64,000 nt of DNA from Arthrobacter sp. SPG23 (GCF_000876655.1 NZ_JYCN01000018.1:310027-374026), one strand, 5' to 3'; counted from the first letter of the stretch, positions 24,725 through 34,205 are shown. Notes: generated from the sequence alone by a model not told the origin. Numbers and translations are program-made.

Positions 24725-25852
24725 CTACCGCGAAACAGCCCCGTCTGATGCCGCCGGGATTCCGTCGGGGCCCCGGCGCCCGAGCATCCTCACGATGCCG
24801 GCCACTGCCGCACGGCCGGCGCGGTTGGCACCGATGGTGGACGACGACGGGCCGTAACCCACCAGGTGGACCCGTTCCTCCGCTGCCACCTGGGTGCCGT
24901 CCATGGCGATGCCCCCTCCGCTGCCGCGGAGGTGCAGCGGAGCAAGGTGTTCCAGCTCGGCCCGGAACCCGGTGGCCCAGAGGATCACGCCGGCCGCCAG
25001 GAAGCTGCCGTCGTCCAGCCGGACACCGTGGGGCTCTATGGCGGTAAACATCGGGTTCCGGTACAGGGCGCCGCGCGCAGCCGCCGCACGCAGCGCGGGA
25101 GTCCAGATCAGTCCCGTGACTGACACCACGCTCTGCGGAGGCAGCCCCTGCCGGACCCTCTCTTCAACGAGGGCGACGGCGTCATGCCCGGCCTTCTGGT
25201 CGAAGGCGGCATCGCGCCACACCGGTTCCCGGCGGGTGAACCAGCTGGTGGTGGTCACCCGGGATATCTCGTCGAGAAGGCCAACAGCCGATATGCCGCC
25301 GCCCACCACAATGACGTGCTGTCCCCGGAATTCCTCGGCGGCCACGTAGTCGGCCACGTGCAGCTGCCTGCCCTTGAAGGTGGACTGGCCCGGGTAGATA
25401 GGCCAGAACGGCCTGGTCCAGGTGCCTGTGGCATTGATGACAGCCCGCGCGGACCAGTTGCCGGCGGAGGTTTCGATCCTGAGCCGCCCGGAGGGCTCGT
25501 CGTCTTCCCGGGATACCGAGCGGACTTTCACGGGACGAACGATGTTCAGCCCGAGTCCGTCCTCGTAGTCGCCAAAGTAGCGTGAAAGGAATCCTGAACT
25601 CGGCTCCGCCGGGTCGACGTCGGGTTTGGGGATGCCGGGCAGGTCGCTGATGCCGTTGACGGTGGCCATCCTGAGGCTTTGCCAGCGGTGGCGCCAGGCC
25701 CCGCCGGCTCCGGCTTCGGCGTCGAGCACCACGTATGATCCCGGAGATCCCTGTACGACCGCTGCGTCGGCGGTCTTTCCCGCCGGCAGGAAGCCGCGCC
25801 GCTGCAAGTGGTAGGCAGCGGACAAACCGGCCTGGCCCGCACCGATCACCAC
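24725..25852 (-). CDS. FAD/NAD(P)-binding oxidoreductase (FMO/CzcO-like)
   Basis: About 375 residues with two dinucleotide-binding motifs, GAGQAG at the extreme N-terminus and VVGGGISAVG near residue 185, and the ATGFR motif of flavin monooxygenase-like proteins near 310. The first canonical start (GTG 25850-25852) falls inside the first beta strand, and there is no ATG, GTG or TTG in the 18 codons back to the in-frame stop of the PhnA gene. The real start may be a rare codon (ATC after AGGT at about 25895), or the N-terminus is damaged. The substrate is unknown. Confidence 0.8.
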   Translation of the reverse strand: MVIGAGQAGLSAAYHLQRRGFLPAGKTADAAVVQGSPGSYVVLDAEAGAGGAWRHRWQSLRMATVNGISDLPGIPKPDVDPAEPSSGFLSRYFGDYEDGLGLNIVRPVKVRSVSREDDEPSGRLRIETSAGNWSARAVINATGTWTRPFWPIYPGQSTFKGRQLHVADYVAAEEFRGQHVIVVGGGISAVGLLDEISRVTTTSWFTRREPVWRDAAFDQKAGHDAVALVEERVRQGLPPQSVVSVTGLIWTPALRAAAARGALYRNPMFTAIEPHGVRLDDGSFLAAGVILWATGFRAELEHLAPLHLRGSGGGIAMDGTQVAAEERVHLVGYGPSSSTIGANRAGRAAVAGIVRMLGRRGPDGIPAASDGAVSR

Positions 25853-25906
25853 TACATCTGCGGCCTGCGGTTCCGCCGCCTGGGCATGGGCGATTTCGGG
25901 ACCTGC

Positions 25907-26257
25907 CTAGACCTTCTTGACCACGCTGGATTTGAGCTGCATGGGGCCGACGCCGTCCACCTTGCAGTCGATGTCGTGGTCTCCCACGCCGTCGGTGAGC
26001 CGGATGCCCCGGACTTTCGTCCCCACCTTGATGACGGTGGAGGTCCCCTTGATTTTGAGGTCCTTGATCACGGTGACGGTGTCGCCGTCGGCAAGGACAT
26101 TTCCCACCGCGTCCTTGATGACCGCGTCCGCGGTTTCTGGCGCCTCCGCGGCTTCGGCGGACCACTCGTGGCCACACTCGGGGCACACCAGCAGCGCTCC
26201 CATTTCATAGGTGTACTCGCTGGAGCATTCGGGGCAAGGCGGAAGGGATTCGTTCAC
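25907..26257 (-). CDS. PhnA/YjdM family zinc-ribbon protein
   Basis: A 116-residue protein. The zinc ribbon [21 protein letters not shown] occupies residues 8-28 and is followed by the small PhnA domain ([17 protein letters not shown]). PhnA/YjdM proteins are widespread and of unclear role; the name comes from proximity to phosphonate genes in some bacteria, and no phosphonate genes are here. Its TAG is in frame with the next gene, which begins 54 nt later. Confidence 0.88.
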   Translation of the reverse strand: MNESLPPCPECSSEYTYEMGALLVCPECGHEWSAEAAEAPETADAVIKDAVGNVLADGDTVTVIKDLKIKGTSTVIKVGTKVRGIRLTDGVGDHDIDCKVDGVGPMQLKSSVVKKV

Positions 26258-26280
26258 GCTCCCATATTAGTCGAGCGTTA

Positions 26281-26320
26281 AAACAACAGAAGCCGCCCGG
26301 TCGGGCGGCTTCTGTTGTTT
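26281..26320 (-). terminator. Terminator after tRNA-Ala copy 1
   Basis: A perfect 19-bp stem, AAACAACAGAAGCCGCCCG (26281-26299) with its complement at 26302-26320, directly follows the tRNA on the minus strand. T-rich sequence on both sides would allow bidirectional use. Confidence 0.88.
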
Positions 26321-26328
26321 AGTCCGGG

Positions 26329-26401
26329 TGGAGCTGAGGGGACTCGAACCCCTGACCCCCTGCATGCCATGCAGGTGCGCTACCAGCTGCGCCACAGCCC
26401 C
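26329..26401 (-). tRNA. tRNA-Ala(GGC), copy 1
   Basis: 73 nt with a complete cloverleaf. The acceptor stem is GGGGCTG/CAGCTCC with the G3-U70 wobble that identifies alanine tRNAs. The anticodon loop is ATGGCAT (anticodon GGC), and the T loop TTCGAGT and discriminator A are present. CCA is not fully encoded. It is identical to copy 2 284 bp away. Confidence 0.97.
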
Positions 26402-26445
26402 AAACTCATGTTTCTTTCGAAGCGATCTCCGTAAGCAACTTGATT

Positions 26446-26475
26446 ATCTTAAACCACAATCGTGTAAGACGCCAA
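26446..26475 (-). promoter_or_regulatory. Promoter of tRNA-Ala copy 1
   Basis: TTGGCG (26470-26475), 18 bp, TAAGAT (26446-26451), about 45 bp upstream of the tRNA 5' end. The same pair with the same spacing precedes copy 2. Confidence 0.6.
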
Positions 26476-26568
26476 TTCGGCTGCGGAGCACGGCGGGCCG
26501 TCCGCGAACGCCGCCTGAAACCGAACAGTGGGCACCGAAAACAGGGCGGGGGGTCCGGGTGTGGAAAC

Positions 26569-26606
26569 AAAAAAAGTCCGCCGGAATCTTTCGATTCCGA
26601 CGGACT
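26569..26606 (-). terminator. Terminator after tRNA-Ala copy 2
   Basis: A 14-bp stem (AGTCCG..GGAATC / GATTCCG.CGGACT, one mismatch) with a TTTC/GAAA loop is followed on the minus strand by seven T. This is a textbook intrinsic terminator 7 bp past the tRNA. Confidence 0.92.
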
Positions 26607-26612
26607 ATTCGG

Positions 26613-26685
26613 TGGAGCTGAGGGGACTCGAACCCCTGACCCCCTGCATGCCATGCAGGTGCGCTACCAGCTGCGCCACAGCCCC
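26613..26685 (-). tRNA. tRNA-Ala(GGC), copy 2
   Basis: 73 nt, identical to copy 1, with anticodon GGC and the G3-U70 identity pair. It has its own promoter and terminator, so the two are separate transcription units produced by tandem duplication. Confidence 0.97.
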
Positions 26686-26764
26686 GAATTTTCATTGCTC
26701 CGGCACCTTCAGTCTGCACTGTCGGGCCCGTTTTTTGTCCGGATCTCTCCGAAGCAACTCAAAT

Positions 26765-26794
26765 ATCTTAGAACAGCCCTTCAGAAAATTCCAA
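26765..26794 (-). promoter_or_regulatory. Promoter of tRNA-Ala copy 2
   Basis: TTGGAA (26789-26794), 18 bp, TAAGAT (26765-26770). The segment between promoter and tRNA shares GATCTC, AAGCAACT and TATCTTA blocks with copy 1, so the duplication included the promoter. Confidence 0.6.
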
Positions 26795-26823
26795 ATCGGG
26801 CATATTCAGTGGCCGAGTCGGGA

Positions 26824-27225
26824 CTACTCGCTGTCCGAGGAAACGGCCGCTTTGGCAGAGGTGTCTTCCCCGAGCTGGAGATCAACCACTGGGCAGTCCT
26901 TCCACAGGCGCTCCAAGGCGTAGAAGACGCGGTCTTCCTCATGCTGGACGTGGATGACGACGTCGGAGTAGTCCAGCAGGACCCAGCGTCCGCCGGAGCG
27001 GCCCTCGCGGCGGACAGGGCGGAGGTCCTGCTTGCCCAGTTCTTCTTCGATGCCGTCGACAATTGCGTTGACCTGGCGCTCACTCGGCGCCGAGGCGATC
27101 AGGAAGACGTCCGCCAGGGCCAGCCGCTCACTGACGTCCAGGCCAACGATGTCCTGGGCTATTTTGTCCGCAGCAGCGCGCGCGGCGACGCGGGCTATGG
27201 CGATGGATGAATCGGTTGCAGTCAC
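26824..27225 (-). CDS. rsfS: Ribosomal silencing factor RsfS
   Basis: A 133-residue RsfS (DUF143/Iojap) protein. It binds L14 on the 50S subunit and prevents subunit joining in starvation. The core VSERLALADVFLIASAPSERQVNAIVDGIEEEL and GRWVLLDYSDVVIHV are clear. GTG start with AAGGAG 4 nt upstream. It lies downstream of the 440-residue membrane protein and nadD, the usual nadD-rsfS neighbourhood. Confidence 0.94.
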   Translation of the reverse strand: MTATDSSIAIARVAARAAADKIAQDIVGLDVSERLALADVFLIASAPSERQVNAIVDGIEEELGKQDLRPVRREGRSGGRWVLLDYSDVVIHVQHEEDRVFYALERLWKDCPVVDLQLGEDTSAKAAVSSDSE

Positions 27226-27326
27226 GGGACTCCTTGTTGTGGTTAAAAGCTATGTAGGACCGGCGCCGTTGATGTCAGCGTCGTAATGCGGGAGGGCAGC
27301 AGCGCGTGCTGCGCCGGTGCGTTGAA

Positions 27327-28649
27327 TCAGGGCGCCAGGCCGCTGATGATCATGGTGACGCCTGCAATCAACGCCACGATCCCCAACGCGAGGACCGCCA
27401 GCTGCAGCAGCCGGATACGGTGCGCCCTGCCCAGCCCGGCAGTGACGGCGTCCAGCGGTTCCAGGCCGTAGGCGGTGTTGGCGGCCACGCGCGGCCTGTC
27501 CACGAAATTTTCGCCGGCGTCAGCTGCCCAGGGTTCCCCGGAAGCCTGAACCGTCGCTGCCGCAGGATCGGCTGCAGCCTGGGCGGCTGCCTCGGCACGG
27601 GCAAGCACCCCTGCCCGGCCTGTGGCAGGGCGTTGGGTACGCCTCGCGGGACCAGGCTTACGCGCCCCCTTGGTGCCGGCGGGCTGCAGCCTGGGACCGG
27701 GATTGGTGACCACCGGAACATACGAGGTGGCCGGTTTCTTCATCACCGGCCGGTCAATTCCCGGAACCTTCTCGAACTCCAGCGGCGTAACCATCGCGAG
27801 GTTGCTGACGGCTGATGGCTCGGTCTTCGGATGGGCCGGCTGGTTGGCCTGCTCAGCCAGCTTCTGCTTGGCCATGGCCCGCTTGTTCAGGATGGCGGCA
27901 CGCTCGGCCAGGGCGATCTGCTCCGCGAGGATCTCCGGATCCACCGCTTCAGGATCGTTCGCCGCGATGTGCTCCATCTTGGCGATCTGGTTCCTGGCCT
28001 GTTCGGCGATGAGGGAACGCGCCGCGAGGGCCTGTTCCACCGTCATGCCCCCGGGGAGCTTGCTGTCCGGGTTGGCCGCTGCAGCTTCCGTGGCCGGAAC
28101 TTCTGCTTGCTGGGACTTGGGGCGCGGCACCGGCTGACCCGGGCCAGCCTGCGGCGCCGGCTGACCCGGGCCAGCCTGCGGCACAGTGCGCTGCGCGGAG
28201 GTGCGGGCCGGCGGAACGATCAGGTTCGCAGCGGTGGCAGGTGCGGCCTCGGCCTGGAGCTGCTGGAGGCGGAGCTGGCGGCGGGTAGGCGGTCCGCCGC
28301 CGGACAGACGCTCCTCTTTCTGCGCGAGTTCCTTGATGGTGCGCAGGGCGGCACGGTCCCGTGCGCGGCTCTGCGAGGACCGCTCGGATCCTGAGGGCGT
28401 ACGGACCGAATCGACCGGACCAGGAGCCACTCGGCGGATGCGGCCGGTGCCGTCCTCCCTGGCAGGGGCCGGTGCTCCGTTCCCGGGCACCTTTGAGGCA
28501 GGGGCCGGTGCGCCGTTCTCCGGCACCTTTGAGGCAGGAGGAACCTGACCCGGTGCACTGGGCACCGTGTCCTGGCGTGATTCCGCGCGCTCATCTCTTG
28601 CCTGCCGCAATTCGCGGCGGCTGCGGAGGGGAGGCTGTTCCTGGCTCAT
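27327..28649 (-). CDS. Uncharacterised Pro/Ala-rich protein with one C-terminal membrane helix
   Basis: A 440-residue protein, unrecognised. About 400 residues are low-complexity, charged and Pro/Ala-rich, including tandem repeats SKVPENGAPAPA/SKVPGNGAPAPA and QAGPGQPAP/QAGPGQPVP. There is a helical, coiled-coil-like stretch near 215-260 (QALAARSLIAEQARNQ) and a single C-terminal membrane helix (LLQLAVLALGIVALIAGVTMII). This tail-anchored design puts the long arm in the cytoplasm or wall space. It lies between nadD (8 bp upstream) and rsfS, so it is probably cotranscribed with them. Confidence 0.75.
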   Translation of the reverse strand: MSQEQPPLRSRRELRQARDERAESRQDTVPSAPGQVPPASKVPENGAPAPASKVPGNGAPAPAREDGTGRIRRVAPGPVDSVRTPSGSERSSQSRARDRAALRTIKELAQKEERLSGGGPPTRRQLRLQQLQAEAAPATAANLIVPPARTSAQRTVPQAGPGQPAPQAGPGQPVPRPKSQQAEVPATEAAAANPDSKLPGGMTVEQALAARSLIAEQARNQIAKMEHIAANDPEAVDPEILAEQIALAERAAILNKRAMAKQKLAEQANQPAHPKTEPSAVSNLAMVTPLEFEKVPGIDRPVMKKPATSYVPVVTNPGPRLQPAGTKGARKPGPARRTQRPATGRAGVLARAEAAAQAAADPAAATVQASGEPWAADAGENFVDRPRVAANTAYGLEPLDAVTAGLGRAHRIRLLQLAVLALGIVALIAGVTMIISGLAP

Positions 28650-28657
28650 CTAACAAC

Positions 28658-29317
28658 TCACTCGGTACTGGCTGGTTCGTGTAACTCGGTAAGTGCGGCA
28701 CTGGTGTCGGGGTCGGACTGCCCGGCGTACAGGCCGTATTTCGCAATATACTGGACCACCCCGTCGGGCACGAGGTACCAGACAGGGTTGCCGGCTGCGA
28801 CGCGCGTCCGGCAGTCAGTGGAGGAAATCGCCATTGCGGGCACCTCCAGGAGGCTGACGTCTTTCCTGCCCATCCCGTCGAGGACATGCCCCGGCCGGGT
28901 CACACCGACGAAGTGCGCCAGCGACCACAGCTCATCGATGTTCTTCCAGGACAGGATCTGTGCCATGGCGTCCGCGCCGGTGATGAAGAAAAGGTCAGCA
29001 TCCGGCCGTTGCGTACGGAGGTCGCGCAGGGTGTCGATCGTGTACGTGGGTCCGGGACGGTCCACATCGACCCTGCTGACGGTAAACCTGGGGTTGGACG
29101 CCGTGGCAATGACTGTCATGAGGTACCGGTGCTCCGGCTCGCTGACCTTCTTGCTCATTTTCTGCCACGGCTGGCCGGTGGGTACAAACACCACTTCGTC
29201 GAGGCCGAACTTCGCCGCAACTTCGCTGGCCGCAACAAGGTGGCCGTGATGGATGGGATCGAAGGTCCCACCCATCACACCTAAACGCAGGCGGCGCTTG
29301 GCGCCGCGCCGCTTCAG
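28658..29317 (-). CDS. nadD: Nicotinate-nucleotide adenylyltransferase
   Basis: The nucleotidyltransferase core reads [18 protein letters not shown], with the [14 protein letters not shown]-terminal motif. It forms deamido-NAD from nicotinate mononucleotide and ATP. The start is unresolved: in frame there is only a CTG (29315-29317), a TTG at 29416 overlapping the previous gene by 86 bp, or a GTG inside the first beta strand. The CTG start gives [17 protein letters not shown] and is used here with low certainty; the rest is certain. It is followed by the 440-residue membrane protein and rsfS. Confidence 0.88.
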   Translation of the reverse strand: MKRRGAKRRLRLGVMGGTFDPIHHGHLVAASEVAAKFGLDEVVFVPTGQPWQKMSKKVSEPEHRYLMTVIATASNPRFTVSRVDVDRPGPTYTIDTLRDLRTQRPDADLFFITGADAMAQILSWKNIDELWSLAHFVGVTRPGHVLDGMGRKDVSLLEVPAMAISSTDCRTRVAAGNPVWYLVPDGVVQYIAKYGLYAGQSDPDTSAALTELHEPASTE

Positions 29318-29330
29318 GACCGCAGTGATG

Positions 29331-29555
29331 TTAGTGGCCTTGGCTGTGATCGTGCTTGTTCGGGTGCTGGCGGTGGGGATCCGAGTGCTCCTCGACAGCC
29401 TCGTGCCGGTTGCCAAGGTTGCTGTAGGACAGGGTCACGAACATCAGGACCAGCATGATCGCAAAGATCGACACACCAAAGACCCACGGTTCGGCCCACA
29501 GCGGAGCCAGTTCTTCATGTTCGGCGACGGACGCGCCCACCTGCTGCAACAGCAT
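29331..29555 (-). CDS. Small single-pass membrane protein of unknown function
   Basis: 74 residues: an acidic N-terminus ([17 protein letters not shown]), one membrane helix ([20 protein letters not shown]) and a His-rich tail ([14 protein letters not shown]). The ATG at 29553-29555 follows GGGGAGAAA; an ATG seven codons earlier is possible. The His-rich tail could bind metal, which is speculation. Its stop lies 13 bp before the presumed nadD start. Confidence 0.65.
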   Translation of the reverse strand: MLLQQVGASVAEHEELAPLWAEPWVFGVSIFAIMLVLMFVTLSYSNLGNRHEAVEEHSDPHRQHPNKHDHSQGH

Positions 29556-29635
29556 TTTCTCCCCTAAAGAGTTCACACATTGACGACGGCGGTCATCCCC
29601 GCCGTTCCGGACTTCTGTTCCATGTTACAGCGTTG

Positions 29636-30988
29636 TCAGCTGCGGATCTGGCCCTCGCCCTGGACGATCCACTTCGTGGTAGTGAGTTCGGTAAGCCCCA
29701 TGGGACCGCGGGCGTGGAGCTTTTGGGTGGAAATGCCCACCTCGGCACCCAGGCCCAGTTCACCGCCGTCCGTGAACCTGGTGGAGGCGTTGACGATAAC
29801 CGCGGCTGAGTCGATTTCGGAAATGAAGCGTTCGGCGTTGGCGAGGTCGTTGGTAAGAATGGCCTCCGTGTGGCCGGTCGACCATTTACGGATGTGCTTC
29901 ACTGCCTCGTCCAGGCTATCCACCATGCCGACAGCGAGGTCCAGGTCCATGTACTCGGTGGCCCAGTCCTCGTCGGTGGCCGGAACGGATTCCACGGACG
30001 CAGGCAACGCGGCGCGGACCCGCTCGTCGGCGTGCAGGGTGACCCCGGCTTTCCGGAGGGCAGCCGCGACCGCGGGCAGCACCGTGGATCCGGAATGCAC
30101 CAGGAGGGTCTCCACGGTGTTGCAGACGCTGGGCCGCTGCGTCTTGGCGTTCAGGAGGATATCCACCGCCATGTCTTCACTGGCGGATTCGTCGATGAAG
30201 ATATGGACGTTGCCTTCGCCGGTCTCGATGACCGGGACGGAGGAATTGGTCACCACCGTCTGGATCAGGTCCCTGCCGCCGCGGGGAATCAGGACGTCCA
30301 CCCGGCCGCGTGCCCGCATCAGCACGTTGGCCCCCTCACGGCCGTACTGGTCCACGGTCTGGACGGCGTCTGCGGGAAGGCCGACAGAGTCGAGGGCATC
30401 GCGGAGGACCCGGATGAGGGCCTCGTTGGTGGCTGCTGCGGCCGTGCCGCCACGCAGGATCACGGCGTTGCCGCTTTTCAGCGCCAGCCCTGCAATGTCC
30501 ACAGTCACGTTGGGACGGGCCTCGTAGATGGCCGCAACCACGCCCATGGGCACGTTGACCTGGCGCAACCGCAGGCCGTTCGGAAGCGTCTGGCCGCGGA
30601 CCACGTTTCCCACCGGATCGGGCAGGCCGGCAAGGTTTTCCAGCGCGCCGGCCAGGGCCTCAATCCGTGCGTCGTTCAGCGTCAGGCGGTCAAGCAGGGC
30701 CGCGGACGTTCCATTGGCGCGGCCGGCCTGCACATCCTTGACGTTCGCGGCCAGGATCTGCGCCTTGTTCTGGAGCAGGGCCGCGCCGATGGCACGGAGT
30801 CCCTTGTCCTTCCAGGCGCGGTTTGCGCGTGCCATGCTGCGGGCAGCATGCCGGGACCGATCCGCGATGGCGTACACGGCAGCCTCGACGTCAGCCGGTG
30901 TCAGCTGGGCATTTTCCGGCGTGGAAGATGCCTCCGTGGAGTCGTTGGATTTCTCGGCGGCTTGGTGAATCAGTGCCTCAGTCATCAT
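29636..30988 (-). CDS. proA: Gamma-glutamyl phosphate reductase
   Basis: A 450-residue ProA, second enzyme of proline synthesis, reducing gamma-glutamyl phosphate to the semialdehyde. It is an aldehyde-dehydrogenase fold with VVAAIYEARPNVTVDIAGL, the conserved LIPRGG block and the catalytic cysteine in QRPSVCNTVETLLVH. An extra N-terminal stretch of about 25 residues precedes the family core. It is 23 bp downstream of proB, so they form one operon with obg and rplU-rpmA. Two adjacent ATG codons could start it. Confidence 0.96.
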   Translation of the reverse strand: MMTEALIHQAAEKSNDSTEASSTPENAQLTPADVEAAVYAIADRSRHAARSMARANRAWKDKGLRAIGAALLQNKAQILAANVKDVQAGRANGTSAALLDRLTLNDARIEALAGALENLAGLPDPVGNVVRGQTLPNGLRLRQVNVPMGVVAAIYEARPNVTVDIAGLALKSGNAVILRGGTAAAATNEALIRVLRDALDSVGLPADAVQTVDQYGREGANVLMRARGRVDVLIPRGGRDLIQTVVTNSSVPVIETGEGNVHIFIDESASEDMAVDILLNAKTQRPSVCNTVETLLVHSGSTVLPAVAAALRKAGVTLHADERVRAALPASVESVPATDEDWATEYMDLDLAVGMVDSLDEAVKHIRKWSTGHTEAILTNDLANAERFISEIDSAAVIVNASTRFTDGGELGLGAEVGISTQKLHARGPMGLTELTTTKWIVQGEGQIRS

Positions 30989-31011
30989 TCAAGTCTAGGG
31001 GAACCAGCCCG

Positions 31012-32184
31012 TTAGACCAGAACCAGGTCATCAACGTGAACAACCTCACGGTCGAAGCCGCGGCCGAGGGACTCCCCCAGTTCCACAGTGGAACGACCCA
31101 GCATTTGCGGCAACTCGTCCGAGGAATAGTTGACCAGTCCGCGCGCGATCACGGTACCTGCCGTCGAAACCATTTCGACGGCGTCGCCGGACTCAAAGGT
31201 GCCTTCAACGGCCGTTATACCGGCCGGGAGCAGCGAAAAGTGCTGGTCACGGACTGCGGTGACGGCGCCGTCGTCAAGAATCAGCCGGCCCTGCACGTGC
31301 GCAAGGTGAGCCAGCCACATCATGCGCACCGACTTGCGGCCGCTGTTGACGGAGAACCACGTTCCGACGTCTTCGCCGTTCAGGGCCGCGGCGGCGTTCG
31401 CGGTGGAGGTGACCAGTGCGGGGATACCCGAGTCGGCGGCCATCGTGGCGGCCTCCACCTTCGTCTGCATGCCGCCGGTCCCGACACCGGCCTGACCGGG
31501 CTTGCCGATGTTGACGCCCTCAAGGTCCTGGGGTCCGTCCACCTGGGGAATGCGCTTGGCCCCCTTCGAGGGAGGCCCGTCATACAGCGAGTCGACGTCG
31601 GAGAGCAGCACCAGGGCATCAGCGCGGACCAGGTGCGCCACCAGGGCGGACAGCCGGTCGTTGTCTCCGAAGCGGATCTTGTGCGTGGCCACAGTGTCGT
31701 TCTCGTTGACCACGGGCACAACGCCCAGGTTCAGGAGCCGGTTCAAGGCACGGAAGGCGTTCATGTGGTGGCTGCGCCGCATGAGGTCGTCCGCGGTCAG
31801 CAGGACCTGGCTTACCGTCACGCCGTGCGCCGCGAAAGCGTGCGTGTAGCGGGCCATCAGGAGGCCCTGGCCGACGCTGGCGGCTGCCTGCTGGGTGGCG
31901 AGGTCCCGGGGACGCTTCACCAGGCCAAGCGGGGCAAGACCTGCCGAGATTGCGCCGGAGGAAACGAGGATGATCTCGGTCCCGCCGTTGTGCTTGGCAG
32001 CCAGCGCGTCGGACAGTTCGATCAGCGCCTCTTCGGAGATTCCACCCTTGAGGCTGGTGAGCGACGACGATCCGACCTTGACGACGATGCGGCGTGCCCT
32101 GGCGAGCATGCTGCGGTCGTCGGTCCTGGGTTCCTGGATGACAATTGCGGAATTATCGGTCACGTGTGGGGGTTCACTCCTCAT
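31012..32184 (-). CDS. proB: Glutamate 5-kinase
   Basis: A 390-residue ProB, first enzyme of proline synthesis. The amino-acid-kinase domain ([31 protein letters not shown]) is followed by a C-terminal PUA domain (about 290-380). The start is uncertain: ATG at 32184 overlaps obg by 11 bp without an SD, while GTG at 32163 has GGAG 13 nt upstream. The obg-proB-proA order is common in actinobacteria. Confidence 0.95.
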   Translation of the reverse strand: MRSEPPHVTDNSAIVIQEPRTDDRSMLARARRIVVKVGSSSLTSLKGGISEEALIELSDALAAKHNGGTEIILVSSGAISAGLAPLGLVKRPRDLATQQAAASVGQGLLMARYTHAFAAHGVTVSQVLLTADDLMRRSHHMNAFRALNRLLNLGVVPVVNENDTVATHKIRFGDNDRLSALVAHLVRADALVLLSDVDSLYDGPPSKGAKRIPQVDGPQDLEGVNIGKPGQAGVGTGGMQTKVEAATMAADSGIPALVTSTANAAAALNGEDVGTWFSVNSGRKSVRMMWLAHLAHVQGRLILDDGAVTAVRDQHFSLLPAGITAVEGTFESGDAVEMVSTAGTVIARGLVNYSSDELPQMLGRSTVELGESLGRGFDREVVHVDDLVLV

Positions 32185-33763
32185 TTTCGGTGGTCAGCCC
32201 GCTCTCCTGGAGCGGCCGTGCCGCACGGCGCCCGCTGACTGATTCGGTCCAGATCCCGGCCTTGCGCTCGGCTTCCAGCTCGGCCCGGGCCGCTGCCTTG
32301 GCGTCGCGGCGCTCCTGTTGCTCGTCGCGCTTCTGGCCGCGGGTGGGGCGGTCGCCGATGTCGGCGAAACGCACGTCGGTGCCACGGGGCGAGGCGAGCA
32401 GTTCGGCGCCGGCCATCATGGTGGGCTCCCAGTCGAACACCACGCCGTCGTCTTCACCGATTACTACGGTGTCGCCAGGCTTGGCGCCCTGCTTGAACAG
32501 CTCGTTCTCCACGCCCAGTTTGGCCAGGCGGTCTGCGAGGTAGCCGATGGCTTCCTCGTTGGTGAAGTCGGTCTGCTTGACCCAGCGCACGGGCTTGTCG
32601 CCCAGGACGCGGAACAGCGGCTCGAGGTTCTTTTCCTCGCGGCGGATCTTGAAGCCGGCCTCGTTGACCGCCCGGGGGCGCAGCACGGGAGCGTGCACCT
32701 TGGGCGGCGTGGCGGCCACGGCGTCGCGGGCGGCCTTGACGATCTCTGCCATGGCGAAGCCAAGCTGGCGCAGGCCCTCGTGGCTCGTGGCGGAGATTTC
32801 AAACACCCGGTAGCCGCGGGACTCAAGCTCGGGCCGAACGAACTCGGCCATGTCCTTGCCGTCAGGCAGGTCGACTTTGTTCAGGGCAACCAGCCGGGGC
32901 CGGTGGTTCAGCGGGACGACCTCGCCGTCGGTGCCGGCGTAGCTCATGTCGACCGCGTATTTTTCGAGTTCGGCTTCGATGATTGCGAGGTCGGAGAGCG
33001 GATCGCGGTCAGCTTCGAGCGTACCGCAGTCCAAAACGTGTACCAAAGCTGCGCAGCGTTCCACGTGCCGCAGGAAGTGGTGGCCCAGGCCCTTGCCTTC
33101 GCTGGCCCCTTCGATGAGGCCGGGCACGTCTGCGATGGTGAAGCGCACGTCGCCGGCCTGGACAACACCAAGGTTGGGGATCAGCGTGGTGAAGGGGTAA
33201 TCGGCGATCTTGGGGCGCGCCGCGGACATGGCGGCGATGAGGCTGGACTTGCCGGCGGACGGGAATCCCACGAGGGCGATGTCCGCAATGGACTTCAGTT
33301 CCAGGACGATGTCGCTGGACTCGCCTTCGATGCCGAGCAGGGCGAAGCCGGGGGCGCGGCGTTTCTGCGAGGAAAGCGCGGCGTTGCCCAGTCCGCCCGG
33401 TCCGCCTGCGGCCGCGACGAACTCGGTGCCTTCACCGACGAGGTCGGCCAGGACGCGGCCGTCCTTGGTCTTGACGACGGTGCCTTCCGGAACGGGAAGG
33501 ATCAACGTTTCGCCGTTTTTGCCGCCGCGCCAGTCGCCCATGCCGGGTCCGCCGTTGGTGGCGTGGCGGTGGGGGGCGTGGTGGTAGTCCAGCAGCGTGG
33601 TGGTCTGCGGGTCGACGCGCAGGATGACGTCGCCGCCGTCACCGCCGTTGCCGCCGTCGGGACCGCCCAGGGGCTTGAACTTCTCGCGGTGGACGGAGAC
33701 ACAGCCGTGACCGCCGGTACCGCCGGATACGTGCAGTACTACCCGGTCTACAAAGCTCGCCAC
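32174..33763 (-). CDS. obg: Obg GTPase
   Basis: A 529-residue Obg/CgtA, a ribosome-assembly and stress-linked GTPase. It has an Obg glycine-rich fold (1-160, [16 protein letters not shown]), a G domain with GFPSAGKSS at about 165 and LNKVD, an OCT domain, and a longer charged tail typical of actinobacteria. GTG start with GAGGAG 6 nt upstream. It lies downstream of rplU-rpmA, separated by a terminator-like hairpin at 33835. Confidence 0.96.
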   Translation of the reverse strand: MASFVDRVVLHVSGGTGGHGCVSVHREKFKPLGGPDGGNGGDGGDVILRVDPQTTTLLDYHHAPHRHATNGGPGMGDWRGGKNGETLILPVPEGTVVKTKDGRVLADLVGEGTEFVAAAGGPGGLGNAALSSQKRRAPGFALLGIEGESSDIVLELKSIADIALVGFPSAGKSSLIAAMSAARPKIADYPFTTLIPNLGVVQAGDVRFTIADVPGLIEGASEGKGLGHHFLRHVERCAALVHVLDCGTLEADRDPLSDLAIIEAELEKYAVDMSYAGTDGEVVPLNHRPRLVALNKVDLPDGKDMAEFVRPELESRGYRVFEISATSHEGLRQLGFAMAEIVKAARDAVAATPPKVHAPVLRPRAVNEAGFKIRREEKNLEPLFRVLGDKPVRWVKQTDFTNEEAIGYLADRLAKLGVENELFKQGAKPGDTVVIGEDDGVVFDWEPTMMAGAELLASPRGTDVRFADIGDRPTRGQKRDEQQERRDAKAAARAELEAERKAGIWTESVSGRRAARPLQESGLTTENEE

Positions 33764-33834
33764 GTGAATCTCCTCTATTGCTTAACCTGACCGTCTTGGA
33801 CGCCCAAATTGATTGTAATGCGGTTAAAAGAACA

Positions 33835-33863
33835 GTGGAGCGGGCCATCATGGCCCGCTCCAC
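33835..33863 (-). terminator. Hairpin between rpmA and obg
   Basis: Perfect 12-bp arms GTGGAGCGGGCC / GGCCCGCTCCAC with loop ATCAT, followed on the minus strand by TGTTCTTTTAA. It should partly terminate rplU-rpmA transcripts and so lower obg-proBA expression relative to the ribosomal proteins. Confidence 0.8.
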
Positions 33864-33880
33864 CGGTTTGGATCTTGTTG

Positions 33881-34144
33881 TTACTCTGCAGCTGCAGCAG
33901 CAACGATGTTCACGACTCGACGTCCGCGGCGGGTACCGAATTCAACGGCGCCGGGGGTCAGTGCGAACAGGGTGTCGTCGCCGCCGCGGCCAACGCCGGC
34001 ACCCGGGTGGAAGTGGGTGCCACGCTGGCGGACGATGATCTCGCCTGCGGAAACTACCTGGCCGCCGAAGCGCTTGACGCCGAGGTACTGGGCGTTGGAG
34101 TCACGACCGTTGCGAGTGGAGCTCGCGCCTTTTTTATGTGCCAT
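33881..34144 (-). CDS. rpmA: 50S ribosomal protein L27
   Basis: An 87-residue L27 starting [19 protein letters not shown], the canonical N-terminus that reaches the peptidyl transferase centre. No cleavable N-terminal extension is present. It is 61 bp downstream of rplU, with a terminator-like hairpin after it. Confidence 0.97.
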   Translation of the reverse strand: MAHKKGASSTRNGRDSNAQYLGVKRFGGQVVSAGEIIVRQRGTHFHPGAGVGRGGDDTLFALTPGAVEFGTRRGRRVVNIVAAAAAE

Positions 34145-34205
34145 TTGAAATGCCTGCCTTAAAAATTCTGGGGAATCTGCTGAAAACCTGAAAAGTAACG
34201 GAAGG

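Noticed and set aside
26329..26685. tRNA-Ala pair as attachment site of an integrated element
   Set aside because: No integrase or foreign genes between or beside the copies; both tRNAs are complete with their own promoters and terminators.
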